Assembly (NCBI GenBank): GCA_964586975.1
Contig: CAZPJV010000001.1
Location: 15,333-79,332, forward strand
Length of the DNA stretch: 64,000 nt
Direction: 5' to 3'
Source of the DNA: UBA9973 sp964586975
GTDB taxonomy: Bacteria > Patescibacteriota > Minisyncoccia > Phycocordibacterales > UBA9973
The notes under the pieces were generated by a model that saw only the letters and a list, made by a program, of their open reading frames with translations, did not search any database and was not told the DNA's origin. How positions within the stretch are numbered: position 1 is the stretch's first letter; the number at the start of each line of letters is the position of its first letter. Of the stretch, positions 22,120 to 29,978 are shown in pieces. The translations under genes were made by a program, and so were the position numbers.

Positions 22120-23876
22120 TATTTTTTGTTTTTTATTTCTCCCATCAGTTTTTCCAGAAGCTCTTCCGGAGAAATTTGGCCGATGGTGCCTGAGTCTCGG
22201 GATTCTAAAGTTACTTTTTTAGCCTCTATTTCTTTATCGCCGATGACGAGCCAGTAGGGGAGCTTGTTATTTTTTGCATCGCGGACTTTGCCTCCCAGAT
22301 TTGTGTCCTCATCGTCCAGCTCTGCGCGGATACCGTTTTCTTTAAGCATTTCAAAAATTTTTTGCGCGTATTCGTTGTGGCTCGTGCGGACGGGAATAAC
22401 TTTCACTTGCACCGGCGCGAGCCAGAGGGGGAACGCACCCGCATAATGTTCTATCAGAATACCTATAAACCTTTCAAGAGAACCATAGATAACACGGTGT
22501 ATAGCCACGGGGCGTTTTCTTTTTCCATCCCTGTCGGTATATTCCAGTTCAAAACGTTCCGGTTGCTGGAAGTCCAATTGCATTGTGCCCATTTGCCAGT
22601 CTCGTCCGATAGCATCCTTCATAATTATATCTATTTTGGGTCCATAAAATGCGCCATCGCTTTCTGCTATAGAGTATTTCTTGCCAGATTTTTCCAATAC
22701 GTTTTTCAATGCTTTTTCTGCTTTATCCCATGTTTCTATATTGCCCATAAAGCTTTCCGGACGAGTTCCCAGCCTGAAACTATATTCCAGTTTAAAAATC
22801 CCATAAAACTCCCTGCAGATTTCCATAATAGAGCGGTATTCTTCTTCAATCATATCTTCGCTTACATAATTGTGTGAATCATCCTGTTGGAAAGAACGAC
22901 AACGTAAGAGGGCATTTAAAACTCCAGAACGTTCATAACGATGGAGTCTGTCCGTGTCAGACAGGCGGAGAGGCAAATCTTTATAACTAACCTGCATAGA
23001 TTTAAAAACAATCATCGTGTTCGGGCAGTTCATTGGCTTTATTCCATAAACTTCATTTTCTCCCATATCGGCGATGAACATATCTTCTTTATAATGTTCC
23101 CAATGACCAGAAATTTTCCATAATTCTGCTTTGTTTACCAATGGGCTGGAAATTTCTAAGTACCCTAAGGCTGCGTGTTTTTTCCGCCAGTAATTCTCAA
23201 GCTCTTTATATAAGATAAGCCCTTTTGGTAGCCAATATGGCATTCCAGGCGCTGTCTCGTGGAACATAAAAAGCCCAAGCTCACGACCCAGCTTCTTATG
23301 GTCTCTTTTTTCGGCTTCCTCTCTCTGGATTAAATAGGCAGCTAATTCCTTTTTAGATTCAAAAGCCAAGCCGTAAATACGGGTCAGCATTTTGTTTTTT
23401 TCATCGCCGCGCCAGTAAGCGCCCGCCACTCTATCCAGTTTCCAGCTGTCAAGGGGCACCCTTGACATATCATTAAAGTGCCCGCCGCGGCAGAGGTCGG
23501 TAAAATTACCGCAGGTGTAGAAAGTTATCTTTTCCTTGTCCGCCAAAGCCTTGGCGTCGGCGGGTCGCCTTCCAATAATTTCTTCCAGAAGTTCGAGTTT
23601 GTATACGTTGCCTGCCAGTTCCTTTTTCGCCTCTGCGTAGGTTTTTTCCGCGCTGGAAAATTTTGTCCAGGTTTTTAGAGTTTTCCGCATTTCTTTTTCT
23701 ATTTTCGGCAGGTCCTTGTCCGAAACAGGGGCAGAGAATTCAAAATCGTAATAAAAGCCGTTATCAATCGCGGGACCGATGGTTCTTTTGGCGTCTGGGT
23801 AAAGTTCCATCACTGCCGCCGCCAAGAGGTGCGCCAAGGAATGTCTTAAGCCCGCTATCTTATCCGCTTTTTCCAT
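22119..23876 (-). CDS. thrS: Threonyl-tRNA synthetase lacking the TGS domain
   Basis: This charges tRNA-Thr. The product of about 585 residues begins directly at the second N-terminal domain (LRHSLAHLLAAAVMELYPDA, FTDLCRGGHFND), so the TGS domain of the usual 640-residue enzyme is missing. The catalytic core keeps the zinc ligands Cys in KPMNCPNTM, His in QQDDSHNYV and His in VAIHRVIYGSLERF, but motif 2 reads LLRCRSFQQDDSH in place of the common MRVRGFTQDDAH. The C-terminal anticodon domain is present. The start is set at the ATG at 23876: a TATTAT box ends 7 nt upstream, and an earlier ATG at 23885 overlaps that box. Confidence 0.95.
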   Translation of the reverse strand: MEKADKIAGLRHSLAHLLAAAVMELYPDAKRTIGPAIDNGFYYDFEFSAPVSDKDLPKIEKEMRKTLKTWTKFSSAEKTYAEAKKELAGNVYKLELLEEIIGRRPADAKALADKEKITFYTCGNFTDLCRGGHFNDMSRVPLDSWKLDRVAGAYWRGDEKNKMLTRIYGLAFESKKELAAYLIQREEAEKRDHKKLGRELGLFMFHETAPGMPYWLPKGLILYKELENYWRKKHAALGYLEISSPLVNKAELWKISGHWEHYKEDMFIADMGENEVYGIKPMNCPNTMIVFKSMQVSYKDLPLRLSDTDRLHRYERSGVLNALLRCRSFQQDDSHNYVSEDMIEEEYRSIMEICREFYGIFKLEYSFRLGTRPESFMGNIETWDKAEKALKNVLEKSGKKYSIAESDGAFYGPKIDIIMKDAIGRDWQMGTMQLDFQQPERFELEYTDRDGKRKRPVAIHRVIYGSLERFIGILIEHYAGAFPLWLAPVQVKVIPVRTSHNEYAQKIFEMLKENGIRAELDDEDTNLGGKVRDAKNNKLPYWLVIGDKEIEAKKVTLESRDSGTIGQISPEELLEKLMGEIKNKK

Positions 23877-23883
23877 ATTCACC

Positions 23884-23889
23884 ATAATA
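23884..23889 (-). promoter_or_regulatory. -10 box of thrS (leaderless)
   Basis: TATTAT on the minus strand, 7 nt (GGTGAAT) before the ATG at 23876. Confidence 0.6.
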
Positions 23890-23934
23890 TCACACTTTTT
23901 TATATTTTAAAATTGCATTTCGGCCGTAATATGC

Positions 23935-23940
23935 TAGTAT
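23935..23940 (+). promoter_or_regulatory. Extended -10 box of rpmF (leaderless)
   Basis: TGC-TAGTAT followed by 7 nt and the rpmF ATG at 23948. Confidence 0.65.
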
Positions 23941-23947
23941 AGCCAGC

Positions 23948-24172
23948 ATGGTTGTCCGAATGAGGAGCACAAAATCGCATACTGGGAACCGGCGCTCGCA
24001 CCACGCGCTCCGGAACCGGCGTTTGGTCGCGTGCGACAATTGCAAAGTGCCTAAGATGGGACACGCGGTCTGTCTGTCCTGCGGCTACTATCGGGGCAAA
24101 AAAGTTTTGGATTTGATAAAGAAGATGGAGAAGAAGCAGAAAAAGGCTAAAGCAAAAGCAAGCGTGAAATAA
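23948..24172 (+). CDS. rpmF: Ribosomal protein bL32
   Basis: This encodes 74 residues. The basic N-terminus MRSTKSHTGNRRSHHALRN matches the start of bL32, and the zinc ribbon VACDNCKVPKMGHAVCLSCGYYRG supplies four cysteines. A lysine-rich tail follows. It is a structural protein of the large ribosomal subunit. The promoter places transcription start at the first ATG (MVVRMRS..), so the slightly longer N-terminus is plausible, although the ATG four codons later would match family length better. Confidence 0.95.
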   Translation: MVVRMRSTKSHTGNRRSHHALRNRRLVACDNCKVPKMGHAVCLSCGYYRGKKVLDLIKKMEKKQKKAKAKASVK

Positions 24173-24175
24173 TTT

Positions 24176-24250
24176 TCGGCCTCCCGAACAAAAGCCTCCG
24201 GCTTTTAACGGGATGCTCATAAATTATACTCACTTCGTTCGTTAATTTAT
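24176..24250. repeat. Two adjacent palindromes between rpmF and nusB
   Basis: First, CCCG-AAC-AAAAGCC-TCC-GGCTTTT-AAC-GGG, a near-perfect hairpin that could end rpmF transcription. Second, CATAAATTA and TAATTTATG arms around CTCACTTCGTTCG. The second dyad overlaps the ATG of the nusB fusion gene, so it might also affect translation. Confidence 0.6.
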
Positions 24251-25169
24251 GGCAAATCGGCACCTTTCCAGGTCAATAGTTCTCCAGACGCTTTTTGAAT
24301 GGGATTTTCTGTCTGCGGAAGAAAAAGAGAAATTACCTCCCGAGGGCCTTAAAGAAATACTCCAAAGGAATTTGGCGGAATTCGCTCCCGGTTTTGAGAA
24401 TGATTCTTTCGCCGCCGCGCTTTTGGAACGGACACTCCAAAAGGGCCCGGCCGTAGACGCAATCATAGAGAAAGCCGCGCCGGACTGGCCGATTGATAAA
24501 ATCTCAGTCATTGACCGGAATATTTTGCGTCTGGGCCTGACCGAGCTTCTTTTCGGCGACCGGGACGAAGTGCCGCCCAAGGTTGCAATTAACGAAGCCA
24601 TTGAGCTGGCGAAAACTTTCGGCGGAGAGAACTCCGGCAAATTTGTGAATGGTGTCTTGGGCGCGGTCTACAAAGAAATCGGCGAGCCGGGCAAGGAACA
24701 AACCAGCAAACACAAAAAAAAAGACGAGCCGGTGGATGTTTCCAAACTGCCGGTGGAGAAGAAAGGCGGGGCGCTGGTGTATGCCCAAAAGGACGGCGGT
24801 ATTATGTTCGCATTGGTGCACGATGTTTTCGGCTATTGGACCATCTCCAAAGGGAGCATTGAAGAAGGAGAAAATGAAGAAGAGGCAACGGTACGAGAAA
24901 TAAAAGAAGAAATCGGCCTGGATATTGAGATAGAAGAAAAACTGGGAGAAAATGAATATGTGGCTACGCACCCGGAAAAGGGCAAGAGCCTGAAGCGGGT
25001 GGTTTACTTTCTAGCCAAGAGCGAATACCGGGAATTGGTTCTGGAAAAATCCACCGGCCTGGACGGGGCCCGATGGTTTCCGGTTTCTGCCATTCCAGAA
25101 TTACGAATTTACAATGACATAATCCCCCTTATCGGCAAAGCGGTGGAAATAATTAGTAGTAAAAAGTAA
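24249..25169 (+). CDS. nusB: NusB antitermination domain fused to NUDIX hydrolase
   Basis: This encodes 306 residues in two modules. Residues 1-140 are NusB: NRHLSRSIVLQTLFEWDF, IDKISVIDRNILRLGLTELLF, PPKVAINEAIELAKTFGGENSGKFVNGVLGAVYKE. A Lys-rich linker leads to a NUDIX fold from about residue 165, whose box GSIEEGENEEEATVREIKEEIGL matches G-x5-E-x7-REUxEExGU exactly, so catalytic residues are intact. NusB acts with NusE in rRNA antitermination; the NUDIX part would hydrolyse a nucleoside diphosphate-linked substrate, unknown here. It lies 26 nt upstream of rnc, linking it to rRNA or RNA processing. Confidence 0.92.
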   Translation: MANRHLSRSIVLQTLFEWDFLSAEEKEKLPPEGLKEILQRNLAEFAPGFENDSFAAALLERTLQKGPAVDAIIEKAAPDWPIDKISVIDRNILRLGLTELLFGDRDEVPPKVAINEAIELAKTFGGENSGKFVNGVLGAVYKEIGEPGKEQTSKHKKKDEPVDVSKLPVEKKGGALVYAQKDGGIMFALVHDVFGYWTISKGSIEEGENEEEATVREIKEEIGLDIEIEEKLGENEYVATHPEKGKSLKRVVYFLAKSEYRELVLEKSTGLDGARWFPVSAIPELRIYNDIIPLIGKAVEIISSKK

Positions 25170-25195
25170 AAAGTTTATAAAGTATAAAGAAAAAA

Positions 25196-25891
25196 ATGGA
25201 AAAATTTTCAGCTTTTGAGAAAAAAATAAAAATTAATTTTAAAAACAAAAACTTGCTCAAGCAGGCCTTTGTGCACCGCTCTTATATAAATGAAAACGGC
25301 GGTCTGGCAATCTCGCACAACGAACGCTTGGAATTTTTGGGCGACGCGGTGTTGGAACTTACGGTGACCGATTTTCTTTATCAGAAGTATCCCGACTACA
25401 CCGAAGGCGAACTGACCGCGCTCCGCTCGGCGCTGGTGAACGCGGTCATAATTTCTTCGGTAGCGGAGAGTCTCGGCATGAACGACTACTTGCTTTTATC
25501 CAAGGGCGAAACCAAAGACCGCGGCAAGGCGCGGCAATACATTCTGGCCAACACCTACGAGGCGCTGATCGGCGCGGTTTACATGGACCAGGGCTACGCA
25601 GCGGCGGATAAATTTATAGCCCAGACTCTTTTACCTAAAACCGAGGAGATAGTAAATAAAAAACTTTGGCGCGATGCCAAATCGCTAGTGCAGGAGAAGG
25701 CCCAGGAATTTGTGCAATGCACTCCGATGTATAAAGTTCTCCAGGAGTCGGGTCCGGACCACGACAAGCACTTCACCGTGGGCATATATTTCAACAAAGA
25801 CCTGATTGCGGAAGGCAAGGGCAAGTCCAAGCAGGAAGCGGAGCAGAAAGCAGCCGAAGCGGCATTAAAAATAAAAAACTGGACGGATTAA
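25196..25891 (+). CDS. rnc: Ribonuclease III
   Basis: This cleaves double-stranded RNA in rRNA maturation and decay. The 231 residues have the normal two-domain plan: the endonuclease domain with the signature HNERLEFLGDAVLELTVTDFLY (catalytic Glu and Asp) and LANTYEALIGAVYMDQGY (second Glu), then a C-terminal dsRNA-binding domain (DAKSLVQEKAQE to KQEAEQKAAEAALK). The upstream spacer has AGTAAAA-type 7-mers. smc starts 15 nt downstream, the common rnc-smc order. Confidence 0.96.
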   Translation: MEKFSAFEKKIKINFKNKNLLKQAFVHRSYINENGGLAISHNERLEFLGDAVLELTVTDFLYQKYPDYTEGELTALRSALVNAVIISSVAESLGMNDYLLLSKGETKDRGKARQYILANTYEALIGAVYMDQGYAAADKFIAQTLLPKTEEIVNKKLWRDAKSLVQEKAQEFVQCTPMYKVLQESGPDHDKHFTVGIYFNKDLIAEGKGKSKQEAEQKAAEAALKIKNWTD

Positions 25892-25906
25892 CCAAGGAAA
25901 TATACG

Positions 25907-28036
25907 ATGCAGCTCAAAACACTTTATCTCCACAGCTTCAAATCGTTTGCCCATAAAACTGTTTTGGAATTTGAGAGCCCGATTGTGGCCATTGTCGGTC
26001 CCAACGGCTCGGGCAAGTCCAATGTGGTGGAGGCGGTGCGTTTCGTGCTGGGCGAGCAGTCCATGAAATCTATGCGCGGTAAGGGCGGTTCCGACCTAAT
26101 CTGGAAAGGGTCCAAAAACTTGCCGAAAAGCTCGCGCGCGTCGGCGACCGTGTATTTTGACAACCAGGAAAAAATTTTCAAACTTACCAACGACGCGGGC
26201 GAAGATATAAATTTAAACTACGACACCATCTCCATTTCGCGCGAAGTCTATCCGGATGGGGTTAATAAATACATTTTGAACGGTTCGGAAGTCCGGCTCA
26301 AGGACATTCACCAGATGCTCTCCTCGGTCCACATTGGCTCGTCGGGGCACCACATTATTTCGCAGGGCGAAGCCGACCGGATACTTTCCGCTTCGGCGCG
26401 GGACCGCAAAGAAATGGTGGAAGACGCCCTCGGTCTGCGCATTTACCAATACAAAATCAAAGAAAGCGAACGCAAATTGGAACGCACAACCGAAAATATG
26501 AAAGAAGTCGGCCTGTTGCGCCGGGAGAACGCGCCGCACCTGAAGTTTTTGGAGAAGCAAGTAGAAAAATTTGAAAAAGCGCGGGAGATGAAAACCGAGC
26601 TCGCGGGTCTCTACGCCGAGTATTTGAAAAAAGAAGAAATTTTTTTGGAGAGTGAGAAAAAAAATCTGGTGCAGGAACATAGCCGGCTCGGCCAGGAACT
26701 GGCGGCAGTTAGCGCGAAAATTAAAACCAGCGAAGGGCGAGACCACCAGCGGGGCGGCCAGAAAATAGAAGAGTTGCGGGCGATAGAACAGAAAATAAAT
26801 TCCGTCCGGGCGGCCAAGAACGAACTGGAGCGCCAACTCGGTCGGATTGAAGGCAGAATTGAAGCCGGGGAGCGGAAAGTCAGAATTTCCGGCCGCTGTC
26901 CCATGTGCGGCAGTGTCATCGCCGATACGGATCCGGAACAGCTGGAAAAACGGCAGTACGAGGCGGCCGAACTGAAAGAGCTGAAAAAAACGCAGGCGGA
27001 AACTTCGGCGGAAATCCGGCGCGTTGAAAACGAGGAAAAAGAAAGCACCGCGCTCGCGGATAAATTGAAGCAGGAAATCAGCCGGGAAATGGAAGACCTG
27101 CGCGACTTGGAGCGGGAAAAATTTGCCTGGAAGGTCAAGGAGCAGGAACTGACTTCGGCCCTGGAGCTTTTAAAAATTAAGGAAGAGAATCTTAAAAACC
27201 GCCGAGAGTTGTTTGAAAACGAACTCAAAGAAGGCGGGGTGCTTTTGGGTGCGGAAATCGAAAGCTACAAAAATTATAAACCAGAATGCAAAGAAGAAAC
27301 TTTAACCCAAGAGGAGCTCAAGAAAAAAATTGAGCGCATAAAAATCAAATTGGAAGATACCGGCCTCGGTTCCGGCATGGAAGTTATGCAAGAATATCAA
27401 ACCGTGACCGAACGCGACCAGTTTCTGGCGCGGGAGTTGGAAGACCTGGCTAAGAGCATAGAAGCGCTGGAAAAACTTATTGCCGAACTTAAAGAAAAAA
27501 TTGATGTGGAGTTCAAAGAAGGCGTGAAAAAAATAAACAAAGAATTCCAGGAATTTTTCTCTGTTCTTTTTGGCGGCGGGCATGCCTCCCTATCCGTGGT
27601 GACGGAAATAAAACGTAAGCGCAACATTGATTTGGATGAGGACGAGCCCTCCGTCGCTGAAGCTTTGGAGAGTGAACCGGAGCAGGGTATAGAAATAAAC
27701 GCGTCTCTGCCGCATAAAAAAGTGAAAGACCTCCACGCCTTCTCTGGCGGCGAGCGCTCGCTGACTTCCATCGCCCTATTGTTCGCGATGTCGCAAGTAA
27801 ATCCGCCGCCCTTCTTGATTCTGGACGAGACCGACGCGGCGCTGGACGAAGCCAATTCCCGTAAATACGGCGATATGCTGGAAAAACTTTCTCAAGCTTC
27901 CCAGCTCATCGTGGTTACTCACAATCGCGAGACCATGTCCCGCGCCGGCGTGCTCTACGGCGTGACCATCGGCTCCGACGGCGCCTCCAAACTTCTCTCG
28001 GTTAAATTCGAAGAAGCCACCCAGATTGCTAAGTAA
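25907..28036 (+). CDS. smc: Short SMC-type ATPase with a Rad50-like zinc hook
   Basis: The head domains are SMC-like: N-terminal HSFKSFAHKTVLEF, Walker A IVGPNGSGKSNVVEAVRFVLGEQ and MRGKGGSDLIW; C-terminal signature AFSGGERSLTSIALLFA and Walker B FLILDETDAALDEAN. The protein is 709 residues, against about 1150-1190 for SMC. The coiled-coil arms are only about 150-200 residues each, and at the exact centre (C331-P-M-C334) lies a CPMCGS motif where SMC has a globular hinge. This is the zinc-hook dimerisation device of Rad50/SbcC. It is probably the chromosome-organising ATPase of this cell, given the rnc-smc context, but with hook-type dimerisation. Confidence 0.88.
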   Translation: MQLKTLYLHSFKSFAHKTVLEFESPIVAIVGPNGSGKSNVVEAVRFVLGEQSMKSMRGKGGSDLIWKGSKNLPKSSRASATVYFDNQEKIFKLTNDAGEDINLNYDTISISREVYPDGVNKYILNGSEVRLKDIHQMLSSVHIGSSGHHIISQGEADRILSASARDRKEMVEDALGLRIYQYKIKESERKLERTTENMKEVGLLRRENAPHLKFLEKQVEKFEKAREMKTELAGLYAEYLKKEEIFLESEKKNLVQEHSRLGQELAAVSAKIKTSEGRDHQRGGQKIEELRAIEQKINSVRAAKNELERQLGRIEGRIEAGERKVRISGRCPMCGSVIADTDPEQLEKRQYEAAELKELKKTQAETSAEIRRVENEEKESTALADKLKQEISREMEDLRDLEREKFAWKVKEQELTSALELLKIKEENLKNRRELFENELKEGGVLLGAEIESYKNYKPECKEETLTQEELKKKIERIKIKLEDTGLGSGMEVMQEYQTVTERDQFLARELEDLAKSIEALEKLIAELKEKIDVEFKEGVKKINKEFQEFFSVLFGGGHASLSVVTEIKRKRNIDLDEDEPSVAEALESEPEQGIEINASLPHKKVKDLHAFSGGERSLTSIALLFAMSQVNPPPFLILDETDAALDEANSRKYGDMLEKLSQASQLIVVTHNRETMSRAGVLYGVTIGSDGASKLLSVKFEEATQIAK

Positions 28037-28076
28037 TGTTATCAATTCTGACGGCCGGACAAAAGTGATAACATTA
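28034..28076. terminator. Bidirectional hairpin between convergent genes
   Basis: Perfect 11-bp arms TAATGTTATCA (28034-28044) and TGATAACATTA (28066-28076). The smc stop codon is in the left arm and the stop of the opposing gene is in the right arm. It likely serves as a shared terminator, though no long U-tract follows. Confidence 0.55.
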
Positions 28077-29969
28077 GTTTTGGACAGCTGGGAATTTTAT
28101 TTTTTCCTCTTTGCCTTCCACGATGCGGTCTAGTTGGAAGACAGAGTTTAGGTAAGTGGTATTTTTTTTGATATCCATCGCGCCATCTTTCCAGAGTTTG
28201 ACTTGCAACAGGAGGCCTTGCATGGTGGGCTTGCTCCAGGATTGGTCAAAGATGAAGTTGCCGAGCGAGTAAGCGATGTAGCTGTTTTTATAAACTTCCG
28301 TGTCCTGCGTCACATGCGGATGATGGCCGATGACGAGTTTGGCGCCCGCATCTACCGCGCGGTGCGCCAGATATTCCTGGCGGATGTTGTGCTTATCTTT
28401 ATACTCGTCGCCCCAATGAAAAGACACGACGAGGAAGTTCACTTGGCTGGCGGCGTTTTGAATTATCTCATCAAACCGCGGGTCGCTCGCCAACAAGAGC
28501 CCGGCGGTGTCGGTTTTTGCTTCCAGCCAGTTGGGCCCCACATCCGAAAAGCCCAGGAACCCGATTTTCATACCGTACTTTTCAATGATGGCCGGCGCTT
28601 CGGCTTCCACTTCGCTCAGGCCGCCGCCGGTATAACGAATTTCGTTTTCCTTCAGGCGAGCCAGAGTGTCAATGTAAGCCGGACGGCCCCAGTCGCCGAC
28701 ATGGTTGTTGGCCAGCGACAGGACATCCAAGCCCGCACCGGCCAGCGCGGGGATGATGCCCGGGTCCATCCGGAAGGAATACAGATTTTTCTGGTCCAGG
28801 CCCTGGTCGGAGGCGGCGCCCTCCAAGTTGGCGAAGGCGATATCGGAATTTTTCAAAAGCTTGGCCGGGATTTTTTCAAACAGCGCGGAATAATCGTTGC
28901 CGAAATTTTTTATGACCGAACTTTCCACGCCGCGGTCCAGCATCAAGTCGCCCATAAAGGCAAGAGTCACGAAACTGGGTTCGTAAATCGGCGGCAGGCC
29001 GACTTTTTCCTTGACCCAGGCGGTGGCGGCGTCTATCTGGCCGCCGTAGTAAACATATTTCTCCAAATATTTCAAAATATTTTCCACGTCCCGCTGGCGA
29101 TCCCGGCTTTTTAAGAGCGTAATGGCGATGGGGCGAGTGCCCGATTTTGTCAACGGCAGGTCAAAGATGGCGATGCCTGTCTCCAGGGCGGCATTAGTGA
29201 ATCCGCTCTTGCCGCCGGCGTAGCCCGGTTTGCCCAGGAAGCGGCTGATGTTGGACCAGTTATGCCTGCCGGATTTGAAACTGCGCTTGGTTGAGATTCC
29301 GAACAATTCCCCGTATTGCTCGCGAATGTAGCCCGCCAGCTTGAAAAGGTCGGCCGGAGTGGAAACATTTTTTGCGGATAGCCCGCTCGGGTCCTCGTAA
29401 ACGGTTGAGACCATTAAAAGCTGTTCCGCCTGCAGGTTCATCTGGGCCAGGAAGTTTTCGCGGCCGAAGCGCTCCGCCAGCGCCTCCGCCGCGTCGTTGC
29501 TTGATTCCAAAAGTAGGGGATAGAGCAGGTCGGTCGCTTTTATTTTTTCTCCGGCGCGCAGTCCGCCGTTCTGGCCGGAGGTGGCCACCGCTTTCTTGCT
29601 GACTGTCACCAAATCTTCCGGTGCCGCGAGCTTGCTGGCGACGAGCGCGGTCATTAATTTGGATACGGAGGCGATTGGAAGTTTTTTCTCTTGATTTTTT
29701 GCCAGGATTACTTCGCCGGTGTTAAGATCGCCCACCAGATAGGCTTCGGCCGTGACCTTAGGCTGTGCGCCCTCGCTCTTGTTGATGTAAAAATATTGCG
29801 GTTGCGCGGGCTGGGTCGTCAATAGCTCCGCGAACATTATTTTTTTCTTGGGCGCCGCCGCGTCGCCGGTTTTGAGAAACGACAGCAAAAAAGACGCCAC
29901 GAGTACGCCACAAAGCACCGGCAAGGCGGTCCAGAAAATAAGCCCTTTATTTTTTCTCACGAATTGCAT
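28074..29969 (-). CDS. D-Ala-D-Ala carboxypeptidase (S11) fused to CapA-type metallophosphatase domain
   Basis: This encodes 631 residues. After a membrane anchor (LIFWTALPVLCGVLVASFLLSFL) comes a DacA-type penicillin-binding domain with SVSKLM (SxxK), ESSNDAAEALAE (SxN) and GGKSGFTNAA (KSG), covering about residues 70-320. From about residue 335 a CapA (poly-gamma-glutamate synthesis) calcineurin-like domain follows: LAFMGDLMLDRGV, IAFANLEGA, LSLANNHVGDWG, VSFHWGDEY and IGHHPHVTQ. It would act outside the membrane, trimming peptidoglycan stem peptides and possibly handling an anionic polymer. The start is 9 nt downstream of rnr, so the two are co-transcribed. Confidence 0.92.
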   Translation of the reverse strand: MQFVRKNKGLIFWTALPVLCGVLVASFLLSFLKTGDAAAPKKKIMFAELLTTQPAQPQYFYINKSEGAQPKVTAEAYLVGDLNTGEVILAKNQEKKLPIASVSKLMTALVASKLAAPEDLVTVSKKAVATSGQNGGLRAGEKIKATDLLYPLLLESSNDAAEALAERFGRENFLAQMNLQAEQLLMVSTVYEDPSGLSAKNVSTPADLFKLAGYIREQYGELFGISTKRSFKSGRHNWSNISRFLGKPGYAGGKSGFTNAALETGIAIFDLPLTKSGTRPIAITLLKSRDRQRDVENILKYLEKYVYYGGQIDAATAWVKEKVGLPPIYEPSFVTLAFMGDLMLDRGVESSVIKNFGNDYSALFEKIPAKLLKNSDIAFANLEGAASDQGLDQKNLYSFRMDPGIIPALAGAGLDVLSLANNHVGDWGRPAYIDTLARLKENEIRYTGGGLSEVEAEAPAIIEKYGMKIGFLGFSDVGPNWLEAKTDTAGLLLASDPRFDEIIQNAASQVNFLVVSFHWGDEYKDKHNIRQEYLAHRAVDAGAKLVIGHHPHVTQDTEVYKNSYIAYSLGNFIFDQSWSKPTMQGLLLQVKLWKDGAMDIKKNTTYLNSVFQLDRIVEGKEEKIKFPAVQN

Positions 29970-29978
29970 CTTTCTAAT

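Noticed and set aside
28203..29114. 303-codon ORF antisense to the carboxypeptidase-CapA gene
   Set aside because: No domain is recognisable and it lies opposite conserved catalytic motifs.
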